A stretch of DNA of 64,000 nt from Aliihoeflea aestuarii (GCF_024105665.1 NZ_JAAAMK010000009.1:98528-162527); one strand, 5' to 3'. Shown: positions 16,188-25,498, counted from the first letter of the stretch. Notes: generated from the letters alone by a model not told the origin. Numbers and translations: made by a program.

Positions 16188-17180
16188 ATGGCGTCAAGAC
16201 AATCCGGGGGCAGTTCGGTTCGCCGCTTCGTGTTCCTTCTGATCGCCATCATCGTCGTGATTGCCGGCTACACCTATGGCTGGAACTATGCAGCCGACCG
16301 GCTCGTCACCGAAGCCAATGCCCGGGTCGCAGCGATCAACGCGGGCGGCCGCCGTGCCAGTTGCGAGAATGCGGAGGCGCGCGGCTACCCCTTCCGCATC
16401 GGGCTGTTCTGCCGGTCCGTCATGTATGTGGATGCGCCGTCCGGTGTCGCCATCCGCGCCGGGGCCATGCGCACCGCCGCGCAGGTCTACCAGCCAAACC
16501 GCATCGTCGGTGAACTGGACGGCCCGGCCATCGTCGAATTTCCCGGCCTCAACGCGCAGGAAGTGACGTGGGAATCGCTGCAATCCTCGACGCGCCTGAC
16601 CGGCACGCGCCCGGACATTCTCTCCATGGTCGCGACCAACATCGCGATCGGTCCCGATTCGGCGCCCGCCGGCCAGCGCCCGGCAGCGTCCGCCGACAGC
16701 GCCGAGTTCCACATGCGCCCGGCAGGCAGCGGTCGCGACATAGCCTGGCGCTTCGAGCGCCTCTCGCTCGACCCGGTATTGCTTGGCGACGGCACGCTGC
16801 CGCTCCTGAGCGGCGAGGCCGATGTGAACTTCCCCGTCGACCCCTCCCCGGCCTTTTCGGGAAGCGGACTGCGAGGCCTCGGCGCAACCATAAATTCGAT
16901 GGTGCTGCGGACCGCCGGCAACGAAACGGCGGCACGCATCACGGGGCCGATTTCCATCGACGAAGCAGGACTCATCGATGCGCAACTGACGATGTCGCTC
17001 GAAAACCCGCAGGTCTTCGCGCAGATCATGGCCGAGTTCTTCCCCGCCGCCCGCGACCAGATCCGGATCGCCTTCATGGGTGTCGCGATGCTCGGCGACA
17101 CGCCATCCATGCCCGTTCGCATCGAGAAGGGCGCGGTCTCGATCGGCTTCCTGCGGCTGGGCAACATCCCGCCGGTTTGA
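16188..17180 (+). CDS. DUF2125 domain protein, membrane-anchored
   Basis: 330 residues. An N-terminal helix (about 11-32, VRRFVFLLIAIIVVIAGYTYGW) anchors a large periplasmic domain with the DUF2125 pattern GYPFRIGLFC and later FEISLDP-like strands. Function is unknown; the family is common in Rhizobiales and its fold is probably related to other periplasmic lipid- or envelope-associated proteins. GAGG precedes the ATG at 16188; the open frame before it overlaps the ChaC-like gene on the other strand and is ignored. It converges on tyrC with 3 bp between stops. Confidence 0.85.
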   Translation: MASRQSGGSSVRRFVFLLIAIIVVIAGYTYGWNYAADRLVTEANARVAAINAGGRRASCENAEARGYPFRIGLFCRSVMYVDAPSGVAIRAGAMRTAAQVYQPNRIVGELDGPAIVEFPGLNAQEVTWESLQSSTRLTGTRPDILSMVATNIAIGPDSAPAGQRPAASADSAEFHMRPAGSGRDIAWRFERLSLDPVLLGDGTLPLLSGEADVNFPVDPSPAFSGSGLRGLGATINSMVLRTAGNETAARITGPISIDEAGLIDAQLTMSLENPQVFAQIMAEFFPAARDQIRIAFMGVAMLGDTPSMPVRIEKGAVSIGFLRLGNIPPV

Positions 17181-17183
17181 GGC

Positions 17184-18116
17184 CTAGCCGCCCTTCGGCT
17201 TCGCTGCCTGACGGCCGAAGTCCGGCACATCGACCTCCTGACCGGCATCGATGATCGAACGGCGGATGTGGCGCGTGCGGGTGAACAGGTCGAAGAGCTT
17301 GTCGCCGTCGCCCCAGCGGATCGCGCGCTGCAGCGAGGCGAGGTCTTCGGAAAACCGCGCCAGCATTTCGAGGATCGCGTCCTTGTTGTGCAGGCACACA
17401 TCCCGCCACATGGTCGGATCGGACGCGGCCAGACGGGTAAAATCGCGAAAACCCGACGCGGAATATTTGATCACTTCGCTTTCGGTGACCGACTGGAGGT
17501 CGTCGGCCGTGCCCACGATGTTGTAGGCGATGATGTGCGGCAAATGCGAGACGATGGCGAGCACCATGTCGTGATGCTGCGGGTCCATCGTGTCGATGTT
17601 CGACCCGCATGCGCGCCAGAAATCGGCAAGCTTTTCCAGCGCGGCCGGATCGGTGCCTTCGAGCGGCGTCAGGATGCACCAGCGATTGGCGAAAAGTTCG
17701 GCAAAGCCGGCATCCGGTCCGGACTTTTCCGTACCCGCAAGCGGGTGGCCGGGAATGAAGTGCACGCCGGCCGGAATATGCGGACCCATTTGTGCGATCA
17801 CCGACGCCTTGGTTGAGCCGACATCGGTGACGATTGCGCCCGGTTTCAGCGCGTCCTGGATCGCCATCGCCACGGATTCGGACGCCCCAACGGGTACGGA
17901 AACGATGACGAGGTCGGCATCGCGCACCGCCTCGGCGGCATCGGCGAGATAGCTGTCACCCAGCCCCAGTTCCTCGGCGCGTCGCAGCGTGTCGGCGCTT
18001 CGCGTGGAAACGACGAGATGGCCGGCCAGCCCCTCGCGGCGGATGATGCGCGCCAGCGACGAGCCGATAAGGCCGATGCCGACAAGCGCGATACGTTCGA
18101 AATGCGGTTTCGTCAC
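17184..18116 (-). CDS. tyrC: Cyclohexadienyl (prephenate/arogenate) dehydrogenase
   Basis: NAD(P)-dependent oxidative decarboxylation of prephenate or arogenate in tyrosine biosynthesis, 310 residues. A Rossmann GxGxxG motif VGIGLIGSSLAR is at about 12-23, and the conserved catalytic histidines are in FIPGHPLAGTEKSG (about 126-139) and IVSHLPHIIAYNIV (about 190-203). No ACT domain is present, consistent with the cyclohexadienyl type. The start codon is GTG, one base after the hisC stop, so the two genes form an operon. This pairing is usual in alphaproteobacteria because both enzymes act on aromatic amino acid or imidazole routes. Confidence 0.95.
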   Translation of the reverse strand: MTKPHFERIALVGIGLIGSSLARIIRREGLAGHLVVSTRSADTLRRAEELGLGDSYLADAAEAVRDADLVIVSVPVGASESVAMAIQDALKPGAIVTDVGSTKASVIAQMGPHIPAGVHFIPGHPLAGTEKSGPDAGFAELFANRWCILTPLEGTDPAALEKLADFWRACGSNIDTMDPQHHDMVLAIVSHLPHIIAYNIVGTADDLQSVTESEVIKYSASGFRDFTRLAASDPTMWRDVCLHNKDAILEMLARFSEDLASLQRAIRWGDGDKLFDLFTRTRHIRRSIIDAGQEVDVPDFGRQAAKPKGG

Positions 18117-18117
18117 G

Positions 18118-19215
18118 TCAAATCTTCATGAATTCGGTCAAGGCGGAAACCACGCCACGATTGGCCTCTTCCGAGCCGATCGTCATGCGCAGCGCGTTGG
18201 GAAATCCGTAGCCGGCGACGCGGCGCAGAATATAGCCGCGCTCGGTCAGATACGCATCCGCCGCCTCGGCCGAGCGCCCGTTCTGCGGGAAATGAACCAG
18301 AACGAAATTGCCGACGCTCGGCGTCACGCGCAGGCCGATCTTGGTCAATTCGTCCGTTACCCACGGCAACCATGCCTCATTATACGCGACCGCTTCTTCG
18401 ACATGGTTCCGGTCGCGGATCGCAGCCGCACCTGCCGCGATCGCCAGCGCATTGACGTTGAAGGGGCCGCGCACGCGGTTGACCGCGTCGATGATCGCGG
18501 CCGGCGCATACATCCAGCCGATGCGAAGCGCCGCAAGGCCGTGGATCTTGGAAAAGGTGCGCGTCATCACGACGTTCTGCGACGCCGACACGAGTTCCAT
18601 GCCGGATTCGTAGTCATTGCGGCGCACATATTCGGCATAGGCCGCGTCGAGCACGAGCAGAACGTGCTTCGGCAGGCCAGCATGAAGCCGCCGCACGTCC
18701 TCGAAGGGCAGATAGGTGCCGGTCGGATTGTTGGGATTGGCGAGGAAGACGATCCTCGTGCGCTCGGTGACGGCCGCGAGGATGGCATCGACATCCGCGC
18801 GCTCGTCCTTTTCCTCGACCACAATCGGCACGCCGCCGGCCGCAAGGATCTGGATGCGATAGACGAGGAAGCCGTGCTCGGTGAAGATGCCCTCGTCGCC
18901 CGCCGTCAGATAGGTCTGCGCAAGAAAACCGAGCAGTTCGTCCGATCCGTTCGAGCACAGGATGTTCTGCGCGTTCAGGCCGTGAACTTCAGCGATGGCC
19001 ATGCGCAATTCGGTGGCCGAACCGTCCGGGTAGAATTCGGCATGGGAGAGCACCTGCGCCGCCGCATCTAGCGCATCCGGCGACGCGCCGAGCGGCGTCT
19101 CGTTGGACGACAGCTTGTGAACCTTGCCTTTCGACGCGTCGCCGTGCTTGCCGGGCACATAGGCTGCGATATCCATCACACCGGGGCGGGGCTGCGGGCG
19201 AAGCGTGTCGGTCAT
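18118..19215 (-). CDS. hisC: Histidinol-phosphate aminotransferase
   Basis: PLP aminotransferase of histidine biosynthesis, 365 residues. It can often also transaminate aromatic amino acids, which fits its pairing with tyrC. The core [11 protein letters not shown] is near 167, the Asp that binds the PLP pyridine nitrogen in VLDAAYAEY near 197, the Schiff-base Lys in [17 protein letters not shown] near 228 and the substrate Arg in [17 protein letters not shown] near the end. The open frame extends further upstream; the ATG at 19215 starts the known N-terminus [13 protein letters not shown]. It is divergent from the SAM-II/metA leader. Confidence 0.95.
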   Translation of the reverse strand: MTDTLRPQPRPGVMDIAAYVPGKHGDASKGKVHKLSSNETPLGASPDALDAAAQVLSHAEFYPDGSATELRMAIAEVHGLNAQNILCSNGSDELLGFLAQTYLTAGDEGIFTEHGFLVYRIQILAAGGVPIVVEEKDERADVDAILAAVTERTRIVFLANPNNPTGTYLPFEDVRRLHAGLPKHVLLVLDAAYAEYVRRNDYESGMELVSASQNVVMTRTFSKIHGLAALRIGWMYAPAAIIDAVNRVRGPFNVNALAIAAGAAAIRDRNHVEEAVAYNEAWLPWVTDELTKIGLRVTPSVGNFVLVHFPQNGRSAEAADAYLTERGYILRRVAGYGFPNALRMTIGSEEANRGVVSALTEFMKI

Positions 19216-19258
19216 GGTCGATTGTCCACGTTTGGGAAGGCGGCTTTCATCTATCAAG

Positions 19259-19277
19259 CTTTGCGATTGACGCAAAG
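19259..19277. promoter_or_regulatory. Inverted repeat overlapping the metA leader -35 region (candidate operator)
   Basis: Perfect 7-bp arms CTTTGCG / CGCAAAG with a 5-bp spacer lie between the divergent hisC and metA leader starts and cover the likely -35 hexamer. No known consensus was recognised, so this is only a candidate operator. Confidence 0.4.
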
Positions 19278-19295
19278 GGCGAGCGTGCCTAAAAG
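19267..19295 (+). promoter_or_regulatory. Probable promoter of the metA leader
   Basis: TTGACG (19267-19272), 17-bp spacer, then TAAAAG (19290-19295). The predicted transcription start near 19302 is just before the riboswitch. A sigma-70-like promoter at this place is expected, and the hexamers match well for an alphaproteobacterium. Confidence 0.55.
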
Positions 19296-19307
19296 CGCCT
19301 GAAGACC

Positions 19308-19360
19308 CGTGGTGATTTGGCCGGTCGGCTTGCAGCCACGTTAAACAAATTGCTAAAGGG
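19308..19360 (+). promoter_or_regulatory. SAM-II riboswitch (metA motif)
   Basis: The stretch CGTGGTGATTTGGCCG, then CGGCTTGCAGCCACG, then TTAAACAA and TGCTAAAGG reproduces the SAM-II consensus. The P1 stem is CGTGG with CCACG, the loop carries the GATTTG element, and the 3' tail TTAAACAA...GCTAAA forms the pseudoknot. SAM-II senses S-adenosylmethionine and lowers expression of methionine genes in alphaproteobacteria. Here it begins about 120 nt before the metA start and is followed by an intrinsic terminator, so control may be at transcription. Recognition is by motif alone, but conserved positions match closely. Confidence 0.93.
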
Positions 19361-19380
19361 CCGCCTGCAACAGTCCGTCG

Positions 19381-19413
19381 GGACCGGCCGTGAATTCGTC
19401 GCCGGTCCTTTTT
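19381..19413 (+). terminator. Leader terminator between the SAM-II riboswitch and metA
   Basis: Stem GGACCGGC (19381-19388) / GCCGGTCC (19401-19408) with a 12-nt loop, followed directly by TTTTT. It lies 20 bp after the riboswitch and 16 bp before the metA start, where an attenuator would act. Confidence 0.8.
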
Positions 19414-19429
19414 CGTTCTGGAGTGCGCC

Positions 19430-20359
19430 ATGCCGATCAAGATCCCCGACCAGCTTCCCGCCCGCGACGTCCTCGTGCGCGAGGGCGTGTCCGTCATGGA
19501 CGAGCAGACGGCGCTCCGGCAGGACATACGCCCCCTGCAGATCGGTCTTCTCAACTTGATGCCGAACAAGATCCGCACCGAAACGCAGTTTGCAAGGCTG
19601 ATCGGCGCGACGCCGCTCCAGATAGAGTTGACGCTCGTGCGGATCGGCACCCACAAGGCAAGGAACACGCCCGAGGATCACCTGATCTCGTTCTACCGCA
19701 CATGGGAGGAGGTTCGCGAGCGCAGGTTCGACGGCTTTATCGTGACGGGGGCGCCTATCGAATTGCTGCCGTTTGAGGAGGTCGGCTACTGGGAGGAACT
19801 GACGCAGATCCTGGATTGGACGACGACGAACGTGCACTCGCCGTTCTTCATCTGCTGGGGCGCGATGGCTGCAGCCTGGCATTTTCACCAATTGCCGAAA
19901 TACCCGCTTGAGGAAAAGGCATTCGGCGTGTTCCGCCATCGCAACAACGCGCCCGCATCGCCCTATCTCACCGGCGTCTCGGACGATTTCGCCGTGCCGG
20001 TGTCGCGCTGGACGGAAGTCCGCTCGGCCGACATCCGGCCCGGCTCCGGTCTCGAACTCCTGATGGAATCGGATGCGACCGGGCCTTGCATGCTGGCGGA
20101 AAGGGCCGGCAACCGCCTCTATATGTTCAATCACATCGAATATGATTCCACGTCGCTGAAGGAAGAATACGACCGCGACGTCGCCGCCGGCGTGAAGACG
20201 CGGCTGCCCCACGCCTATTATCCCGACGACGACCCGGCACGCGCGCCGCTCAACCGCTGGCGCTCGCACGCCCATCTTTTGTTCGGCAACTGGATCAACC
20301 AGGTCTACCAGACGACGGCTTATGAGCTCGACGACATAGGCAGATCCGGGCGCCCGTAA
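19430..20359 (+). CDS. metA: Homoserine O-acyltransferase (MetA family; likely acetyl-CoA dependent)
   Basis: First committed step of methionine biosynthesis: activates homoserine by O-acylation. 309 residues, normal for the family. The active-site Cys is in [14 protein letters not shown] at about 142, and the catalytic His and Glu are in [16 protein letters not shown] near 235. In [13 protein letters not shown] (about 106-118) a Glu occupies the position that is Gly in E. coli MetA (TGAPLGL). In characterised relatives Glu at this position goes with acetyl-CoA and Gly with succinyl-CoA, so the product is probably O-acetylhomoserine. GGAG precedes the ATG; expression is under the SAM-II leader. 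Confidence 0.93.
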   Translation: MPIKIPDQLPARDVLVREGVSVMDEQTALRQDIRPLQIGLLNLMPNKIRTETQFARLIGATPLQIELTLVRIGTHKARNTPEDHLISFYRTWEEVRERRFDGFIVTGAPIELLPFEEVGYWEELTQILDWTTTNVHSPFFICWGAMAAAWHFHQLPKYPLEEKAFGVFRHRNNAPASPYLTGVSDDFAVPVSRWTEVRSADIRPGSGLELLMESDATGPCMLAERAGNRLYMFNHIEYDSTSLKEEYDRDVAAGVKTRLPHAYYPDDDPARAPLNRWRSHAHLLFGNWINQVYQTTAYELDDIGRSGRP

Positions 20360-20384
20360 AGGGCCGGATCGGTCAGGAAACCGG

Positions 20385-20609
20385 TCAGCCGCGCTTTTCT
20401 ATGACGAAGCGATGACCGCCTTCGACGACCTCGCTCGAAAGGAGCCGGTGGCCGTCTTCCGCGCAGAACGCCGGAACGTCGATGCTTGCCAGCGGGTCCG
20501 TCGTCTCGATGGTCAGCGTGTCGCCGACCGTCATCGCCTGAAGGCGCTTGCGTGTCTTCAACACCGGCAGGGGACAGTTCAGCCCCCGAAGATCGTAGAT
20601 TTCGCTCAA
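20385..20609 (-). CDS. TusA-family sulfurtransferase/SirA-like protein
   Basis: 74-residue TusA/SirA/YedF domain. The conserved Cys and Pro lie in DLRGLNCPLPVLKTRK (about 6-21), the persulfide-carrying CPxP motif. Such proteins relay sulfur to thiolated tRNA or molybdenum cofactor enzymes. The only in-frame start before an upstream stop is TTG, with weak Shine-Dalgarno spacing, 7 bp after the L,D-transpeptidase stop, so it is likely translated with that gene. The particular sulfur acceptor is not evident here. Confidence 0.85.
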   Translation of the reverse strand: MSEIYDLRGLNCPLPVLKTRKRLQAMTVGDTLTIETTDPLASIDVPAFCAEDGHRLLSSEVVEGGHRFVIEKRG

Positions 20610-20616
20610 GCGGGTC

Positions 20617-21801
20617 TCAGTTGCCGAACAGGCTCATCAGACGGCCAAGACGCGACGGTTGTTCGGTTGGCTGCGCCGCGACCACCGGCGCTGCGGCCTC
20701 TACGGCCTCCGCTGCCGTTTCGGCGGGCGGCGGCGCGGCGGGAGCGGCGACTGGCGCTGATTGCGGTGCGGAGCGTGTAATCGATGCCGTCGTCACCGCG
20801 GGACGCTCGCTCGGCGGACGCGTGGAGACCATGATTCCGGACTGCTCGAAATTCGGCGGTTCCTGGCTGACGCGTTCACCGCGCGCGCGCTTTCGCGACC
20901 AGTCGGCCACGAGCGTCGCTTCCTTGACGCCTGTGATCGACGCTGCGGGCTTCGATGTCGACGTCGACAAAGCCGAGGTGAATGCGGCGTCGAACGTCGT
21001 CTGGTAGGTCTTGTAGGCCGTCTGCAAGGCTTCGGGCTGCGTCGCGGCCGGGCAGGCCCCGGTCGGCGAGAAGGCGCTCCCGTCGGCGGTGAACTGGTTG
21101 AACACGTAGCGGCGCTCGCACACGTCGACCTTCGGCGGCACCTTGGTGATCTCGAAGTGGTCGTAGCCTTCCTTGAGCATGGTCCAGAATTCGTAATTCG
21201 GATCGCTCTTGTAGCGCGCCATGTTCTGCGCGGTCATGCGGAAGGGGAATGCCTGGAGCTGGAATGCCTGCTGACCACCCTTGAAGGCATCGCGCGCAAA
21301 CGCGTAAATCTGCTCCACACTCTCGTCGGTCATCGAATAGCAGCCCGACGATGAACACCCGCCATGCACCATCAGATGCTGGCCCGAGCGGCCATGCGCG
21401 CGGTCGTAGACATTGGGAAAGCCGATGTTGAACGAGAGGTGATAGCTCGAATTCGGGTTCATCTGGTGTGAGGCCACCGTGTAAAACCCTTCGGGTGCCT
21501 GCCGGTCGCCCTCGGTGAATTTCGGGCCGAGCTTTCCCGACCATTTGCAGATTTCATAGGTCTGGACGAGATCATAGCGACCGTTGTCCTTCTGCTTCCA
21601 GACCTCCAGAACCGCCTCTTCCTTGAAAAGGCGCACCATGATGGGCGACGTGGTCGTCATCCCCTTCGCCTTCATCGTCTGAACGATCTTGGCCGGCAAT
21701 TGCCGCTCGGCCTTCGGCGCGATGTCTTCGAGGGACGCATTGCAGCCCGCCAGCATCGTGGCGGCGGCGAGAAGGGTTACGTGCGCAAGGCGAAGATTCA
21801 T
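20617..21801 (-). CDS. L,D-transpeptidase (YafK-like murein transpeptidase family), lipoprotein
   Basis: 394 residues. A signal peptide ends in the lipobox LAGC (Cys about 20). The YkuD catalytic motif is HGGCSSSGCYSM at about 147-158 with His and the second Cys as catalytic residues. The middle region (FTEGDRQAPEGFY) is the substrate-binding loop. A long C-terminal tail (about 300-394) is rich in Ala and Pro and likely disordered. YafK-type enzymes cut or form lipoprotein-peptidoglycan or 3-3 cross-links in the outer periplasm. It is followed by the tusA-like gene. Confidence 0.88.
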   Translation of the reverse strand: MNLRLAHVTLLAAATMLAGCNASLEDIAPKAERQLPAKIVQTMKAKGMTTTSPIMVRLFKEEAVLEVWKQKDNGRYDLVQTYEICKWSGKLGPKFTEGDRQAPEGFYTVASHQMNPNSSYHLSFNIGFPNVYDRAHGRSGQHLMVHGGCSSSGCYSMTDESVEQIYAFARDAFKGGQQAFQLQAFPFRMTAQNMARYKSDPNYEFWTMLKEGYDHFEITKVPPKVDVCERRYVFNQFTADGSAFSPTGACPAATQPEALQTAYKTYQTTFDAAFTSALSTSTSKPAASITGVKEATLVADWSRKRARGERVSQEPPNFEQSGIMVSTRPPSERPAVTTASITRSAPQSAPVAAPAAPPPAETAAEAVEAAAPVVAAQPTEQPSRLGRLMSLFGN

Positions 21802-21936
21802 GGTCGTGGACGGCTCTCGTTCATCCCGGGCGACGCATGGCGCGATCCGTCCCGTAAAATCCGACGCTAGACTGGTTAACCTTGAAAAACCCTTACTACA
21901 ACATAAAAAAGCTGACCACCTGACGCTGGGAGAGTA

Positions 21937-22890
21937 TCAACCGATATTCCGGCCGATGGCCAGGAACTTTTCGCGGCGATGTTCGCGGTAGTCCATGTTC
22001 GCGCTGCGCAGTTCCTCGAAACCGCGCGCGATCTGCTCGCCGGCGGCCTCGATGACGTTCTCGCGCCCGCGATGCGCCCCGCCGAGCGGCTCGGCGATGA
22101 TCCCGTCGATGATCTTCAGGCCGAGCAGATCCTGCGCGGTGATCTTCATGTTCGTCGCCGCATCCTTGGCGCGGGTGGAATCGTGCCACAGGATCGAAGC
22201 CGCGCCTTCCGGCGAAATCACCGAATAGATGGAGTGTTCGAGCATATAGACCTTGTTGGCGACCGCGATGGCGATCGCGCCGCCCGAACCGCCCTCGCCG
22301 ATGACGACGGAAACGGTCGGCACCTTCATGGAAAGGCATTTCGAGGTCGAGCGCGCGATGGCCTCGGCCTGGCCGCGCTCTTCCGCGCCGATGCCCGGAT
22401 ACGCGCCCGCCGTATCGACCAGTGTGACCATCGGCACGTCGTAGCGATCGGCAAGTTCCATGATGCGCACGGCCTTGCGGTAGCCCTCGGGCCGCGCCAT
22501 GCCGAAATTGTGCTTGAGGCGAGTCTTGGTATCGGAGCCCTTCTCCTGGCCAAGAACGGCGATCGGTTGCCCGCGAAAGCGCGCGAAACCGCCAATGATG
22601 GCATTGTCCTCGCCAAAGCCGCGATCGCCGGCGAGCGGTGTGAAATCGGTGAAAAGGCCGGAAACGTAATCCACGCAATGCGGCCGGTCGGGATGGCGCG
22701 CGACCTGCGCCTTCTGCCACGGCGTCAGTTGCCGGTACGTATCGCGCAACGCCTCGCGCGAGCGCTTTTCCAGCCGGGCGATCTCGTCGCCGACATCGAC
22801 CGATTCTCCACTGTCGGCAAGCTTCCTGAGTTCGAGGATCTTGCCTTCGAGGTCTGCGACGGGCTTTTCGAAGTCGAGATAATTATACAT
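21937..22890 (-). CDS. accA: Acetyl-CoA carboxylase carboxyltransferase subunit alpha
   Basis: Alpha half of the carboxyltransferase that moves CO2 from biotin to acetyl-CoA at the start of fatty-acid synthesis. 317 residues. N-terminal [18 protein letters not shown], acyl-CoA oxyanion-hole region [19 protein letters not shown] near 150-168 and [23 protein letters not shown] near 198-220 are all characteristic. It is transcribed away from ldt/tusA, with no obvious operon partner. The start ATG at 22890 is the family N-terminus. Confidence 0.97.
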   Translation of the reverse strand: MYNYLDFEKPVADLEGKILELRKLADSGESVDVGDEIARLEKRSREALRDTYRQLTPWQKAQVARHPDRPHCVDYVSGLFTDFTPLAGDRGFGEDNAIIGGFARFRGQPIAVLGQEKGSDTKTRLKHNFGMARPEGYRKAVRIMELADRYDVPMVTLVDTAGAYPGIGAEERGQAEAIARSTSKCLSMKVPTVSVVIGEGGSGGAIAIAVANKVYMLEHSIYSVISPEGAASILWHDSTRAKDAATNMKITAQDLLGLKIIDGIIAEPLGGAHRGRENVIEAAGEQIARGFEELRSANMDYREHRREKFLAIGRNIG

Positions 22891-22980
22891 GGACTCTCTG
22901 GCTTATCCGGAAGATCGGCATGGAAGCGGCCGGGACGGCCAATGCTTGAATGATGCGGGCTTCACATAGCGGTCGAGACG

Positions 22981-23904
22981 TTAATCGGCAAGCGGATGGT
23001 GATTCGAAACCAGTTCGCTCAGTGTCTTGTCGAGAACGTGGGTGTAGATTTGCGTGGTCGAGATGTCGGCATGGCCCAGCAATTGCTGGACCGCGCGCAA
23101 ATCGGCTCCGTTCTGCAACAGATGGCTGGCAAAGGCGTGGCGCAGGACGTGGGGCGAAAGGTCGGCGGCCTTGATGCCCGCACGCGTGCCCAGCGCCTTC
23201 AGCTCGCGCGCCAGCACCTGGCGGGCGACATGCCCTTCGCGCGAGCGGGCCGGAAACAGGAAGCGATTGTCCGTCCATGCCGGATCGGCCTCGCGCAGAT
23301 CGACCCACGCCTTGAGCGCGTCCCGTGCCTCCGGTGACAGGGGCACGAGCCGGTCCTTGCCGCCCTTGCCGCGAACCATGAAGAAGCGTTCGGGCCGCAG
23401 CGCAATCGTGAGCGGCAGTTGCACCAGTTCGGAAACGCGCAGGCCCGTCGCATAAAGCAGTTCGGCCATCGCATGAAGACGCAGGCAACCGGCACGCGCA
23501 GCGCCGGAACGCTCCGGCTGCGCCGCTTCGAGCGCTGCCCGCGCCAAAAGGCGCTCTACGACCGTTTCCCCCATGCTTTTGGGCAAGGGGCGGCTCTTGC
23601 GCGGCGCATCGATGGTGGCTGTCGGATCGTCGGTGCGCAGACCCTCGGCGTAGAGGAATTTGTAGAACTGGCGCAGCGCGGACAGACGGCGCGCCTGCGA
23701 CGACGCGCTGAAGCCGCGGATCGCCAAATCCTCCAGATAGTCGCGCAAATCGGCGGCGGAAGCCGCCGCCACCCCGCTGCGATGCGCGGCGAATTGCTGG
23801 GCATCGTCCAGGTCGCGTCGATAGGCTGCGAGCGTGTTGTCGCTCGCACCGCGTTCCGTGCTCATCATTTCAAGGAAGGATTCGATCCTCAGGGCACTTG
23901 TCAT
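22981..23904 (-). CDS. xerD: Site-specific tyrosine recombinase XerD
   Basis: 307 residues. It resolves chromosome dimers at dif together with XerC and FtsK. N-terminal SAM-like DNA-binding core ([27 protein letters not shown]) is at about 5-31. The catalytic set is Arg in [15 protein letters not shown] (about 155), Lys in [13 protein letters not shown] (about 180), His-x-x-Arg in [12 protein letters not shown] (about 256) and His and Tyr in [16 protein letters not shown] (about 279-294). The frame extends upstream, but the ATG at 23904 gives the canonical N-terminus. It is divergent from the small exported protein at 23999. This is a housekeeping recombinase, not an island integrase. Confidence 0.93.
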   Translation of the reverse strand: MTSALRIESFLEMMSTERGASDNTLAAYRRDLDDAQQFAAHRSGVAAASAADLRDYLEDLAIRGFSASSQARRLSALRQFYKFLYAEGLRTDDPTATIDAPRKSRPLPKSMGETVVERLLARAALEAAQPERSGAARAGCLRLHAMAELLYATGLRVSELVQLPLTIALRPERFFMVRGKGGKDRLVPLSPEARDALKAWVDLREADPAWTDNRFLFPARSREGHVARQVLARELKALGTRAGIKAADLSPHVLRHAFASHLLQNGADLRAVQQLLGHADISTTQIYTHVLDKTLSELVSNHHPLAD

Positions 23905-23998
23905 GCACCGACCTTCGGCGTGAATCCTTATCGTTTGATGAAGCCGGGGAACCAACGGCGTGTTCCATCCGTTTGATGCCTGTCAAGGGAACGAGGAC

Positions 23999-24325
23999 AT
24001 GGAACACATCGCTGCCATTCTTCTGATGATCGGATGCTCGGGCGACCTCGTCAAATGCGAGGAAATCGCCGTACCGACTTTCGCATACGAAACGATGGAA
24101 GAATGCGACTCGGATCTTCATTCGGTGCGATCCGCCGCCGATGGAACATATCCGAGGATGTTTGCCGAATGCCTTTCCGTCGATCCCCTGCTCGTCGAGG
24201 CTGATGCCGAGCTGGTCTGGGACATCGAGGACGGCAAGCTGGTCGCGTCCCTTGAGCCATTGGCGGAACCGCAGGCGACGATTGCGATGTCGAGCGGAGA
24301 CGCTATTTCGAACCGTTGGGAATAA
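23999..24325 (+). CDS. Hypothetical small exported protein
   Basis: 108 residues. It begins MEHIAAILLMIGCSGDLVKCEEI, with a short hydrophobic N-terminus that looks like a weak signal or membrane segment, then four cysteines and an acidic body (YETMEECDSDLHSV, FAECLSVD). GAGGA precedes the ATG. The conserved cysteine spacing suggests disulfides in the periplasm. No recognised domain. It is divergent from xerD, 94 bp away, and precedes a lipoprotein gene in the same direction. Confidence 0.6.
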   Translation: MEHIAAILLMIGCSGDLVKCEEIAVPTFAYETMEECDSDLHSVRSAADGTYPRMFAECLSVDPLLVEADAELVWDIEDGKLVASLEPLAEPQATIAMSSGDAISNRWE

Positions 24326-24398
24326 ACGACTTGATTATTAAACCGCATGCACTTCATTTACACGCCGAAGGGCATGCCCATCCTACTGGAGGCTGTAA

Positions 24399-24656
24399 AT
24401 GAAAAAGACGATGATGGCTTTGGCCGCTACCTTGATGATCGCAGCAGGCTGCACGACCGCCGAGCAGACTGCAGTCGGCGGCGCAGCACTCGGTGCAGGC
24501 GTCGGCGCAATTGCAACCGGCGATGTCGGTGGTGCAGCGGTCGGCGGCCTGATCGGCGGCACGGCCGGCTATTTGGTTGGCCGCAATCAGCAACGCGACG
24601 GCTGGTGCATCTATCGCGACCGCCGCACGGGCGAGCGCTACGAAGCACGTTGCTGA
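24399..24656 (+). CDS. Glycine-zipper lipoprotein
   Basis: 85 residues. Signal peptide MKKTMMALAATLMIAAGC has a lipobox (AAGC, Cys 18). A glycine-zipper segment follows (VGGAALGAGVGAIATGDVGGAAVGGLIGGTAGYLVG, about 26-61), then a short basic/aromatic tail with two Cys. Such small YMGG-like lipoproteins associate with the outer membrane, sometimes under stress. GGAGG sits 7 nt before the ATG. An intrinsic terminator closes the gene. Exact function unknown. Confidence 0.82.
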   Translation: MKKTMMALAATLMIAAGCTTAEQTAVGGAALGAGVGAIATGDVGGAAVGGLIGGTAGYLVGRNQQRDGWCIYRDRRTGERYEARC

Positions 24657-24675
24657 TCCGCTGAAGCGGAAGTTT

Positions 24676-24703
24676 AAAAAGGGGCGCTCCGGCGCCCCTT
24701 TTT
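24676..24703. terminator. Bidirectional intrinsic terminator
   Basis: Stem AAAAAGGGGCGC / GCGCCCCTTTTT with a 4-nt TCCG loop lies between the convergent lipoprotein and xylG stops. A-tract on one side and T-tract on the other let it end transcription from both strands. Confidence 0.9.
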
Positions 24704-24712
24704 CGTTGACGA

Positions 24713-25498
24713 TCAGGCCGCGATCTTCAGCGCGCCGGGGCCTGGAACCGCACCGGGCGGGCATTTGCCCAAGATGATCATGCCGAGCACCTCGTCCTGG
24801 CTGACGTCCCCGGTCCGCGCCGTGCCGACCACCTGCCCGTTCTTCATCACAACGACGCGGTCGGCGAGATCGAACACGTCGTGGATGTCGTGACTGATCA
24901 GGAAGATGCCGATGCCGTCATTCTTGAGCTGCAAAACGAGTTCAGACACCTGCGCCGTTTCCTGCGGGCCGAGCGCGGCGGTCGGCTCGTCCATGATCAG
25001 GATGCGGGCGTTGAAATGGATCGCGCGGGCGATGGCGACCGACTGGCGCTGTCCGCCCGACAGTTTCATCACCGGTTCCTTGAAACGCTGAAAGCGCGGA
25101 TTGAGACGCCCCATCACCTTGCGCGTTTCCGATTCCATCGCCACGTCGTCGAGCGTGCCCCAGGGCGTGCGCAATTCGCGACCCAGAAAGAGATTGGCGG
25201 CGGCGTCCACATTGTCGGCCAGCGCCAGCGTCTGGTAGATCGTCTCGATCCCGTATCTCTTCGCGTCGCGCGGATTGGAGATGTCCACGTCCTCGCCATT
25301 GACGCGGATCGTGCCGGCATCGCGCCTGTAGGCGCCCGACAATATCTTGATCAGCGTCGACTTGCCCGCGCCGTTATGGCCCAGAAGCGCGACGACTTCG
25401 CCGGGAAAAAGATCGATGCTGGCATCGTCGACGGCATGAATGCCGCCGAACGAAATGGAAATGTTGCTCATTTCGACGAGCGGAGTGCGGTTTTCCAT
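24713..25498 (-). CDS. xylG: Xylose-type sugar ABC transporter, ATP-binding protein
   Basis: 261-residue ATPase with a single ABC domain, unlike E. coli XylG (two domains). Walker [12 protein letters not shown] is near 40, the signature [13 protein letters not shown] near 148, Walker [14 protein letters not shown] near 170 and the H-loop [10 protein letters not shown] near 205. The ATG at 25498 is preceded by GGAGGGACAG. It probably works as a homodimer with the permease upstream. Single-domain ATPases of this kind are common in alphaproteobacterial sugar importers, so FrcA-like naming is equally valid. Sugar specificity rests on the binding protein. Confidence 0.87.
   Translation of the reverse strand: MENRTPLVEMSNISISFGGIHAVDDASIDLFPGEVVALLGHNGAGKSTLIKILSGAYRRDAGTIRVNGEDVDISNPRDAKRYGIETIYQTLALADNVDAAANLFLGRELRTPWGTLDDVAMESETRKVMGRLNPRFQRFKEPVMKLSGGQRQSVAIARAIHFNARILIMDEPTAALGPQETAQVSELVLQLKNDGIGIFLISHDIHDVFDLADRVVVMKNGQVVGTARTGDVSQDEVLGMIILGKCPPGAVPGPGALKIAA

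Noticed and set aside
22981..23904. Tyrosine recombinase as an island integrase
   Set aside because: Sequence and context fit housekeeping XerD next to accA; there is no tRNA, attachment site or cargo beside it.
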